DNA of 64,000 bases from Nocardia crassostreae (lineage in GTDB: Bacteria; Actinomycetota; Actinomycetes; Mycobacteriales; Mycobacteriaceae). Shown one piece after another: positions 35,768 to 44,148 of this stretch. The position numbers were made by a program, and so were the translations under genes. Position 1 is the stretch's first letter; every line of letters starts with the position of its first letter. The stretch is from positions 62,001 to 126,000 of the forward strand of contig NZ_BDCH01000019.1 of NCBI RefSeq assembly GCF_001613405.1, in the 5' to 3' direction. A model generated the notes under the pieces. It had not been told where the DNA came from and searched no databases. It saw nothing but the letters and a program-made list of their open reading frames with translations.

Positions 35768-36730
35768 ATGACGATCACCCGCACCACCGCACCACCGGCC
35801 ATGCGGCGCCACACCGTCCTGACGGAAGACGGTGTGGCGCTCGCGGTTCGTGAGTACGGGCCGCGGGATGCGGACGTCACGGTGGTGCTCGTGCACGGGC
35901 ACTGCTCGAGCACCGAGTCGTGGTCGGATCTGCGCGAGGCGCTGCCGCAGCGGTATGCCGGGGCGCGGGTCGTCTGCTACGACCACCGCGGGCACGGGGA
36001 ATCCGGCGCGGCGGACCCGCGGTCCTATCATCTCGGGCAGCTCGGTCGCGACCTGGGCGCGGTGCTCGACGCGGTCGCGCCGACCGGGCCGGTCGTCCTG
36101 GTCGGGCATTCGATGGGCGGGATGGCGGTCCTGACCTATGCCGCCCAGCAGCCGCACGAGATCGGCGCCCGGATCGTCGGCGCGGCCCTCGTCTCGACCG
36201 TGGCGAGCGGGCTGGCCGACTCCGGTCTGGGCCGCTTGCTGCGCCACCCGCTCATCGCCCTGTTCCAGGCCGCCGTCCGGCGCGCGCCCACCCTCATGCG
36301 GCATGCGAAGTTGCTGGCCTGCAAGGTTTTCTCACCCGTCGCCCGGATGGCCGAATACGGTGATCGCGAGGTCAGCCCGCGCGTGATCACCCTCGCCAAT
36401 GCAATGCACAATGCGACGCCGATCGTCACCATGGCGAGCTTCCTGAGCGCCTTCCTGGACTTCGACCGCACCGACGCGCTGCTGCTGCTGTCGCGCATCC
36501 CGACGTTGGTGTTGTGCGGCTCCGCCGATCTGATGACCCCGCCCGCGCATTCGGTGGCCATTGCGGCGGGGGTCGACTACGCCGATCTCGTCCTGGTCGA
36601 GGGCGCGGGCCACTCGGTGATTCTCGAACAGCCGGACCAGGTCGCCCGCTCCCTGGTCCGGCTGCTGGCACGGGCGAATACCACCGGCGCGGCGCGGCCC
36701 GCCGTGCCCGTGCTGCGCCTGGTGGCCTGA
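35768..36730 (+). CDS. Alpha/beta-fold hydrolase
   Basis: A 320-aa hydrolase of the lipase/esterase fold. The oxyanion segment is VVLVHGHCSS, the lid-preceding motif CYDHRGHGES, the nucleophile elbow VGHSMGG (Ser), the acid residue is near LCGSADLMTPP, and the catalytic His is in EGAGHSVILEQP. All core motifs are intact and there is no signal peptide. It is convergent with the SARP regulator gene, with a 21-bp gap. Related proteins in Nocardia and mycobacteria are annotated as lipases or epoxide-hydrolase-like enzymes; the substrate is unknown. Confidence 0.87.
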   Translation: MTITRTTAPPAMRRHTVLTEDGVALAVREYGPRDADVTVVLVHGHCSSTESWSDLREALPQRYAGARVVCYDHRGHGESGAADPRSYHLGQLGRDLGAVLDAVAPTGPVVLVGHSMGGMAVLTYAAQQPHEIGARIVGAALVSTVASGLADSGLGRLLRHPLIALFQAAVRRAPTLMRHAKLLACKVFSPVARMAEYGDREVSPRVITLANAMHNATPIVTMASFLSAFLDFDRTDALLLLSRIPTLVLCGSADLMTPPAHSVAIAAGVDYADLVLVEGAGHSVILEQPDQVARSLVRLLARANTTGAARPAVPVLRLVA

Positions 36731-36751
36731 GTCCGTCCGCGGTGTCCACGC

Positions 36752-39700
36752 TCACCCGGCGAGTACGGCCTCGGCCAGTTCGCTCCAATTCGCTTGTGTC
36801 ACTTCACCCGTGACCGCGCTGAAGCGTTCCTCGCCGAGCTGGCCGCGCACGGCTTCCTCGATGCGCACCCCATCCGGATGCGACCGATCCGGCAGCCCGC
36901 GCACGGCGGCGCTGGCCGCCAGCAGCCGCGCGGCCTGCTCGTGCTGTTCCGACCGCAGCGCCACATCCGCGACCCCGATGAGCACCGCGGCGATGAGGGG
37001 CGCGTGCCCGGCCTCGGAGGCCGCGCGGACGGCCGCGGCGCGGTGGGCGCGCGCGGCGGCGAGATCCTCGGCGAGATAGCCCAGCAGATCCTCGATCACC
37101 GCGCGGACCAGATCCCGCTCGGCCGCCTCGCCGAGAATCGCCGTCGCCACACCCAACTCCCGGTGCACCTGCGCGGCATCGCCGCGCCAGCGCGCCAGCT
37201 CCGCCTTCGACAGCGCCACCTCGGCCAGGGTATTCGGCCAGGCCGAGCGTTCGGCGACGCGCTGCATATCGGCCATGGTGGCCGCGCTCGCCTCGAGATC
37301 GCCGAGCAGCCAGTGGAATTGGGCCTGCCGCGTCCCCATCCGCACGACGTCCTCGATCGCGCCGACCTCGGTGACGACCGCGATCGCCTGATCGTAGAGT
37401 TCGCTCGCACCGGCTATATCGCCGCGCATGGCACTGCGATCCCCCAGTTCGGTCAGTGCGAACGACAGCCCCCACCGCTCGCCGATGGCGCGGAACTCGG
37501 CGACCGACCGCTCGAGGTAGGCGTCCGCGCCCGGGCCGTCGTGACCGAGCTGAATGCGCATGCGGCCCAATTGCAATCGGGCCAGGGCGCGCACCCACGG
37601 ATCCTCGTCGGTCAGCAGTTCCTCCCAAGCGGGCAGGAAGGCGTCCGGGGCCCGCAGCATGGCCTCCAGCGGGGCCACGAAGCGCAACACCCAGTGCCTG
37701 CTCCCGATCCGGCGGCTGATCTCGTACGCCTTGCGGATCCACTCCTCGGCCTGGTGCTCGTCGCCCTGCCGCCCGGCCGAAACGAACTGCACCACAAAGG
37801 CGTACACCACGGCCCGGTGTTCCTCGGACGCCTCACCGGGCAGATTGGCGGCCGCCACCATCAGCTCATTGCTCTCGCCCTTGTACCCGCTGAGCCACCA
37901 GTACCATCCGGCGGTCGCGGCCAGGCGCACGGCCCCGTCCGATTCCCCGGCCGCGAGCGCCCCACGCATGGCGGCGGCGATATTGTCGTGCTCGGCATCG
38001 AGGGTGGCCAGCCAGCCCAATTGCTCGGCGCGGCGCAGATGCGGTTCCGCGGTCTCGACCAGTTCGGTGAAGTACGCCAGGTGCGCCCGCCGCGCCGAAT
38101 CCGCTTCCGCCGCTTCGTCCAGCCGCTGCTGGGCGTACTCCTTGATGATGCCGAGCATGCGGTAGCGCGGCGCGGTATCGCCCTCGGCGAGCACCAGCGA
38201 TTTCTCGGCCAGCGCGGTGAGTAGTTCGTGCACCTCCCACGACGCGACCGCGTCGGCGGCGCAGACCCGCTCGGCCGCCTCCAGGCTGGCGCCGCCGGAG
38301 AACACCGAAAGTCGGCGCAGCACAATGCGTTCGGCGTCGGTGAGCAGCTCCCAGCTCCAGTCGACCATGGCGCGCAGCGTCCGATGCCGGGGCAGTGCGG
38401 TGCGGCTGCCGCCGGTGAGCAGGCGGAACCGGTCGTCGAGCCGATGGGCGAGCTGATCGAGGGTCATGGTGCGCAGCCTGGCGGCGGCGAGCTCGATGGC
38501 CAGCGGCATACCGTCCAGGGTCCGGCAGACGCGCACCATGGTCGCCAGGGTCTGTGCGTCGGCCCCGAGATCCTTGCGCACCGCGCTTGCCCGATCCTGG
38601 AGCAGCCGCACGGCCGGGGCTGCTGCGATCTCGGCCGGATCGGCGTCGTCGGCGGGCACGGCCAGCGGCATTACCGGCCACAGCCCCTCGCCGGTAATGC
38701 CCAGGGGTTCACGGCTGGTCGCGATGATCCGCAGGCGGCGGCATTCGCCGAGCACGCGATGGGCGAAGGCCGCCGCGGATTCGATGACGTGCTCGCAATT
38801 GTCGAGAATCAGCAGCATGGCCCGATCCCGGATGGCGGCGATGACCCGGTCGGTGGGGTCCGCGTCCGAGGCGTCGCCGTGCAGTGCGTCGCGCAGTTTG
38901 AGCGCGCCCAGGGTCGCCTGCGCGACATCGCCGTCCGCGCCGATGGCCGCGAGTTCGACCAGCCAGACCCCCTCGGGCAGATCGCCGAGCAGCGTGCGCG
39001 CGGTCTCGGTGGCGAGGCGGGTCTTGCCCTAACCGCCCGGCCCGATCAGGGTGGTGAGCCGATGTTCGGCATTGAGCCCGCGGACCGCGCTGATATCGGC
39101 GTCCTTGCCGACGAAGCTGGTCAACTCGGCGCGCAGATTGGTCTTGCGAGGCTCCTCTCGCCCGCCCAGCTCACCGCGCAGCAGCGCCACATGCAGGCCG
39201 GACAGCTCCGGTGACGGGTCCACGCCCAGTTCGTCGGCCAGGGTTTCGCGGGCGCGCTCGTAGGCGAGCAGCGCCTCGGTATCGCGACCGCTGGCGACCA
39301 GGGCGCGCATGAGGGCCGCGACCAGGCGTTCGCGCACCGGATGCGCGGCCACCAGATCGGTCAGCTCGGTGACCATATCGGCGCCGCGGCCGAGTTCGAT
39401 CTCCGCGTCGAAGCGGTCCTCCATGGCGGTCAGGCGCAGCCCTTCGAGGCGGGTGACCGCGGCGTCGAACGCCCCGCTCTCCTGCAACCCGATGTCCTGC
39501 ATGGCCGCACCGCGCCACAGCCCGAGGGCCTCGCGCAGCAGCGCCACCCCGCTCGGATCGTCGTTCTTGCGCGACTGGGCGAGCAGGCGTTCGAACCGCA
39601 CCGCGTCGACGGCCTCGGGCTCCACGCGCAGCCGGTAGCCGTCGGACTAGCCTTCGATCGATCCGGCGGGCAGCGTCTTGCGCAGCCAGGACACCAACTG

Positions 39701-39892
39701 CTGCAAGGCATTCGTCGCATCGGCAGGCGGGTTCTCACCCCAGATCCAGTCGACGAGCGCCGCCTTCGGGATGGCGTGACCCGGTTGCAGCGCGAGGGCC
39801 GTCAGCAGCCCGCGCAGCCGCGCGCCCGGCACGTCGGCGAAAACGCCATCGGCCGTGCGAACTTCGAATGGTCCAAGAATCCCGATTTGCAC
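36752..39892 (-). pseudogene. AfsR/SARP-type regulator (BTAD + NB-ARC ATPase + TPR) with two in-frame amber codons
   Basis: One 1047-codon frame from ATG 39892 to the TGA at 36752. Order: winged-helix SARP DNA-binding domain (1-80), BTAD helical domain (about 90-250), NB-ARC ATPase (about 275-560; Walker B LLILDNCEH, sensor TSREPLGI, GLPLAIELAAA-like motif), then TPR-like helical repeats. TAG occurs at codon 82 (39647-39649), between SIEG and SDGYRL, and at codon 288 (39029-39031), inside the Walker A loop (GPGG-TAG-GKT), where Ser is usual. Both sides stay open. Such regulators switch on secondary-metabolite genes; P450 and ferredoxin genes are divergent from it. As read it yields three fragments. 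Confidence 0.85.
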
Positions 39893-40028
39893 CCGCCCGA
39901 TCTTGCCATGGGCGATCGGTGCGCCGCCGCGCGCTGATACGGCCGCCGCCCGTATCAGGGCCGTGTCAGGGCGCTGACAGGCACGTCGGCGACCGTGGCT
40001 GCATTACACCGCCACGAAAGGAAATCCG

Positions 40029-41255
40029 ATGACCCAGACGGTTCCCGTCCCGCACGGCCTCCCCATGGAACGCGATGCGGGCCCGTTCGATCCGCCCCGC
40101 GCGATCACCCGGCTGCGCGCGGCTCGTCCGGTCAGCCCCATGGTCTTCCCCAATGGTCACGAGGGCTGGCTCGTGACCGGCTACGACGCGGTCCGGCAGC
40201 TCATGGCAGACACCCGGTTCAGCTCCCGCCAGGACCTCGGAATCGTCCACGTACCGTTCGAGACTCCGGGCATGCCGCCCCAGACCGAGCCGTCGCCGCA
40301 GACGCCGGGCCTGTTCATCGCCATGGATCCGCCGGACCACACCCGGCTGCGCCGCATGCTCACCGGCGCTTTCACCGTCAAGCGCATGAAGCAATTGGAA
40401 GACCACATCGTCGAGATCACCGAGCGGCAATTGGATGCCATGGCGCGCCTGACCCCGCCGGTCGACCTGGTCAAGGAATTCGCGCTGCCGGTGCCCTCAC
40501 TGGTGATCTGCGAACTGCTCGGCGTCCCCTACGCGGACCGCGAGACCTTCCAAGGCAACTCGGCCCAGTTCCTGGTCCGGGACCAGACCCTCGAGGAGAA
40601 GGCCGCCGCATTCGGCGCCATGACCTCCTACCTGGCCCAGCTGGTCATGGCCAAGCGCGCCGAACCGAGCGAGGACATCCTCTCCGACCTGGCCCGCAAC
40701 GAAGACCTCAGCATCGAGGAACTGGTCGGCATCGCCTTCCTGCTGCTCCTCGCCGGTCACGAGACCACCGCGAACATGCTGGGCCTGGGCACCTTCGCGC
40801 TGCTCGAGCACCCCGAACAACTGACCGAACTGCGCGCCAACCCCGACCTCGGAGCCGACGCGGTCGAAGAACTACTGCGCTACCTCTCCGTCGCCGACAT
40901 CTTCTACCGCTACGCCACCGAGGACCTCGAGCTCGGCGGCGAGCTGATCCCCAAGGGCTCGACCGTCGTTGTCTCCCTGCTGGCCGCCAACCGCGACCCC
41001 CGGCGCTTCCCCGACCCCGACACCCTGAACTTCCACCGCAACACCGGCGGCCGAGTCGCCTTCGGCCACGGCATCCACACCTGCCTCGGCCAACAGCTGG
41101 CCCGCATCGAAATGCGCGCCGGTTTCGAGGGCTTGCTCCGCCGCTTCCCCACCCTCACCCTGGCCGTACCCGCCGACGAGGTGCGCCTCCGCACCGACAT
41201 GAACATCTATGGCGTCCACGCCCTCCCGGTCACCTGGACACCCGAGGAGAGCTGA
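40029..41255 (+). CDS. Cytochrome P450 (actinobacterial class I)
   Basis: A 408-aa soluble P450. The I helix is LLLLAGHETTANM with the Thr for oxygen activation, the K-helix region is EELLRYLSV, and the heme loop is FGHGIHTCLGQQLARIEM with the axial Cys. The N-terminal half has DPPDHTRLRRML. Length and sequence resemble CYP105/CYP107-type hydroxylases of small lipophilic molecules. AAAGGAAA precedes ATG 40029. The stop is 5 bp before its own [3Fe-4S] ferredoxin. It is divergent from the SARP gene over a 136-bp gap that probably holds both promoters. Confidence 0.94.
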   Translation: MTQTVPVPHGLPMERDAGPFDPPRAITRLRAARPVSPMVFPNGHEGWLVTGYDAVRQLMADTRFSSRQDLGIVHVPFETPGMPPQTEPSPQTPGLFIAMDPPDHTRLRRMLTGAFTVKRMKQLEDHIVEITERQLDAMARLTPPVDLVKEFALPVPSLVICELLGVPYADRETFQGNSAQFLVRDQTLEEKAAAFGAMTSYLAQLVMAKRAEPSEDILSDLARNEDLSIEELVGIAFLLLLAGHETTANMLGLGTFALLEHPEQLTELRANPDLGADAVEELLRYLSVADIFYRYATEDLELGGELIPKGSTVVVSLLAANRDPRRFPDPDTLNFHRNTGGRVAFGHGIHTCLGQQLARIEMRAGFEGLLRRFPTLTLAVPADEVRLRTDMNIYGVHALPVTWTPEES

Positions 41256-41260
41256 CAACC

Positions 41261-41461
41261 ATGGTTATCACCGCCAACCGGGACCGTTGCATCGGCGCGG
41301 GCATGTGCGCCCTGCTCGCACCGAATGTCTTCGATCAGGACGACGACGATGGCCTCGTCCGAGTGCTCCACCCGGCCCCGACCAGCGATCACTCCACCGT
41401 CCGCGAGGCCGTAGCCGCCTGCCCGGCCCGAGCCCTCGCCATCGACGAGCCCCGCAGGTGA
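41261..41461 (+). CDS. [3Fe-4S] ferredoxin, P450 partner
   Basis: A 66-aa ferredoxin with Cys10, Cys16 and Cys54 (RCIGAGMC and AACPARAL), the three-cysteine layout of P450-linked [3Fe-4S] ferredoxins. It starts 5 bp after the P450 stop with GAGGAGA upstream, so the two are co-translated, and it should carry electrons from a ferredoxin reductase encoded elsewhere. Confidence 0.93.
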   Translation: MVITANRDRCIGAGMCALLAPNVFDQDDDDGLVRVLHPAPTSDHSTVREAVAACPARALAIDEPRR

Positions 41462-41635
41462 GCTCGCGAGGCGAATCCCCATTGCAGACGCGAGTGGCCG
41501 TGCGGGCGCGAGTCGCCACGCGGATGCTGGTCGCCACGCTGGTGCGGGTGGTCGTGCGGGCGCGGGTGGGCTGGCAGCGCGGCTGGACTGGAGCGGCGGT
41601 GTGGTGGGCGGGGCGGCGGCGGCAATGCCGCACTC

Positions 41636-43288
41636 TCACTTGGCGTCTCCGTAGCACTCGACGATCGCCGTGGTGAAGGCGAAGCGGACCGGGGTTGCGC
41701 CGAAGGCGATGCGGCCTGCGGTGTTGGCGGCGGATGTTATTGCCACGGCGACTGTTTCGGCTTCCTCCGCCGGGCAGTGGACGATGACCTCGTCGTGCTG
41801 GAAGAAGACCAGTTCGGCGCGGAGTCCGGCCTGAGTCATGGTCTGGCGCAAGGCCGCCAGGAGGAGCAGGGCCCACTCGGCGGCGCTGCCTTGGACGACG
41901 AAGTTGCGGGTGAAGCGGCCGCGGGCGCGGGCTCTGGGAGTATTGGCGGAGTACGGCTCGGAGTCGAGGTCGGTGTCGGCGGAGACGGGAGGGCAGGTGC
42001 GGCCCAGCCAGGTTCGCACCAGGCGGCCCTCCTCACCGGCGCGCGCCGCCTCGTCGACATAGGCGATGGCGGCCGGGTAGCGGCGGCGGAGTTCGGCCAT
42101 ATGGGTGAGGGCGTCACCGGAGGTTTGACCGTAGATCGCGCCCAGCAGTGCGATCTTGGCTTGGGCGCGGTCACCACCGAAGGCGCGGGCGGCGAGATCG
42201 GCGTACATGTCGTCACCGCGACCGGCGACTTCCATCAGGCCCGGGTCGCGTGAGATGGCGGCGAGCACGCGCGGTTCCATCTGCGCGGCGTCGGCGACCA
42301 CCAGCCGCCAGCCGGGATCGGCACGGATCGCTTGGCGCACCACCTTCGGGATTTGCAGGGCACCAACGCCATTGGTGGTCCAGCGCCCGGAAACCGTGCC
42401 ACCGGGCAGGTATTCGGGGCGGAAGCGGCCGTCGTGGACCCATTGTTCGAGCCAGGACCAGCCGTGGGCGGTGTAGAGGCGGTAGAGCGACTTGTAGGCC
42501 AGTAGGGGCTCGACTGCGGGGTGATCGATCTCCTGGAGTTCCCATTTCCTGGTGGAGGACAACAGAATTCCCGCGCGGCCGAAGGCTTTGACGATGTCGG
42601 CGGGCAGGTCGGGCCGGACCCGCACCCCGGGGCCGAATGCCCGCGACACCTCGTCGGCCAGCTCCACCATGCGGCGCGGTTCGCCGCCTGCTATCCGCTC
42701 CCCCAGCATCCGGTCCAGCAGGTCGCGGTGAACGTCTGCGCGCCAAGGGATTCCGGCCCGGAACAACTCGGCGGCCACCAGCATGCCCGCCGATTCGGCG
42801 GCGAGCAGCAGCCGCATGCGGTCGGGGTGCTCGGTTTTCGCCGTGCGCGCCACCTGCGCCGCGTACACCTCCAGCAGTGCGGTGAATTCGTCGGTCCCGC
42901 TCGGTAAGGGCACCGGCCCGGACTCGAACAGCGACGGCTGGGTCTCGGCGGCCCGCAGCGGGGCGTCCGGCGGGACCGGAAGGCGGTGCAGCCGCGCCCA
43001 TGCCGCAGCCAGCGAGCGCGCCTGCCCGGACTGACCTTCCTCGTGCCCGATCAGCAGCGCTTCTGCGGCCTCCACGTCATAGCAGCGCTCCACCCGCACC
43101 CCGGCCGCCAGCAGACGGCGGTAGATCTCGGCGGTCGAGCGCCAGACCCAGCGCTCCACCTCCGGCCGCGAGCCCACCGCCGCGGCGAGCGACGGCTCGT
43201 GCAGTACCGGCCCCGCCGGTCGGCCGTCCTGATCGAGTGGGCATACCCGTGCACCCCCGTCCGCTGTTTCCGCCACCGCCCATCGCAT
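41636..43288 (-). CDS. PolA-type DNA polymerase, exonuclease-less form
   Basis: A 550-aa family A DNA polymerase annotated in actinomycetes as bifunctional 3'-5' exonuclease/DNA polymerase. The palm and fingers are intact: motif A VVADAAQMEPRVLA, motif B RAQAKIALLGAIYGQ, and motif C FFQHDEVIVHC. The N-terminal 200 residues are reduced, and I do not see the exonuclease DxE/YxxxD motifs. ATG 43288 (MRWAVAE) is preferred over an upstream in-frame start. It lies 75 bp downstream of the macro-domain gene on the same strand and might be co-transcribed, which would link it to the ADP-ribose locus. A role in repair or translesion synthesis is plausible. Confidence 0.88.
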   Translation of the reverse strand: MRWAVAETADGGARVCPLDQDGRPAGPVLHEPSLAAAVGSRPEVERWVWRSTAEIYRRLLAAGVRVERCYDVEAAEALLIGHEEGQSGQARSLAAAWARLHRLPVPPDAPLRAAETQPSLFESGPVPLPSGTDEFTALLEVYAAQVARTAKTEHPDRMRLLLAAESAGMLVAAELFRAGIPWRADVHRDLLDRMLGERIAGGEPRRMVELADEVSRAFGPGVRVRPDLPADIVKAFGRAGILLSSTRKWELQEIDHPAVEPLLAYKSLYRLYTAHGWSWLEQWVHDGRFRPEYLPGGTVSGRWTTNGVGALQIPKVVRQAIRADPGWRLVVADAAQMEPRVLAAISRDPGLMEVAGRGDDMYADLAARAFGGDRAQAKIALLGAIYGQTSGDALTHMAELRRRYPAAIAYVDEAARAGEEGRLVRTWLGRTCPPVSADTDLDSEPYSANTPRARARGRFTRNFVVQGSAAEWALLLLAALRQTMTQAGLRAELVFFQHDEVIVHCPAEEAETVAVAITSAANTAGRIAFGATPVRFAFTTAIVECYGDAK

Positions 43289-43363
43289 GTTCCAGAGTCT
43301 CGCATCGAGCACAGACAACTTCGGATATCCGGCACGGGGGCGGTGGCGAACCGCGTCGGAGGG

Positions 43364-44032
43364 TCAGCGCTTGGCCGAGGGGCGCGCGATGCGAACCCGC
43401 TTCTCGGCAGGCGCGTTCTCGATATCGTCGAGCTGGGCGAAGATGGTGGCGCGCAGCTGGTCGTAGTCGTCGAACGAGTAGTCGTTGAACAGGGTGTAGC
43501 CCGTCCACATGAGGTTGGCGCAGACGCGCGCGGGCACGCTGCCGGTCATTGCGCCCATGCCGACCAGTGCGACCGAGGTGATGCTGCCCGGTGCGGCGTG
43601 GTTCTGGCGGTGGATCGCCTGGAACCCGGCGGCGCAGGCCAGGGCGACATTCAGGGTGGCGCTGACATTCTCCACGGTGGATTCCATGGTGGGCGTGGAG
43701 ATCAGGAACTTCGGATTGGTCGCGCCGGAAGGCACGCAGACCGCGCTGCCGATCGGGAGGCGGCCCGCGAACCCGTCGCGGATGGCGCGCTGCACGCGCA
43801 ACTGGATACCCGCGCCGAGATGACGCTTGATGACCGCGTCGACGCCCCCGTTCATCAGGCCGCGGGAGTTGGTGGGGGTGACCTAGGCGTCGACCTGTTC
43901 GTCGAGAATCGAGCCCCGGCGGATTTCGATGCCGGATTCGTCGGCGAAGGCGGCCCGCCACGCCTCCACGACGTTCTGGTTGATATCGGTCAGCACCACT
44001 CGCAGCGGCGTCTGCGCACGGTTCACGGTCAT
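43364..44032 (-). pseudogene. Macro-domain (ADP-ribose-binding) protein with an in-frame amber codon
   Basis: The frame runs from ATG 44032 (MTVNRAQTPLRVVLTDIN) to the stop at 43364, about 222 residues. It has macro-domain features: VVLTDINQNVVEAWRAAF, IEIRRGSILDEQVDA, PTNSRGLMNGGVDAVIKRHLG (the ADP-ribose-binding PxNSxGxMxGGxD loop) and ALVGMGAMTGSVP. Codon 50 (43883-43885) is TAG, placed between VDA and VTPTNS, in the strand before the binding loop, where a hydrophobic residue is usual. The rest is open and well conserved. It is divergent from a UNG-ADP-ribosyltransferase fusion and is probably the ADP-ribose eraser or binder of that pair. Confidence 0.8.
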
Positions 44033-44148
44033 GAAAACTCCTATCGGAATGCGGTCCCTGCAACCGTTCTCGAAGCTAGCGCCACCCACCGACATGTCTT
44101 CTGCCAGAAGTAAATCCATGTCGGAGCCATGCCATAGAGTGCCGGGCC

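Noticed and set aside
36794..38224. A plus-strand frame opposite the SARP regulator
   Set aside because: No motif and biased shadow composition; the minus strand encodes NB-ARC and TPR regions.
41462..41635. Arg/Val-rich repetitive plus-strand stretch after the ferredoxin
   Set aside because: Irregular GCGGGTG/CGAGT-type repeats with no start signal or motif; treated as intergenic.
15764..44032. Genetic-code reassignment of TAG to Ser
   Set aside because: TAG is the natural terminator of intact genes here (12540, 17363, 27465, 30653, 56897, 60693), no suppressor tRNA was seen, and only three genes carry internal TAG.
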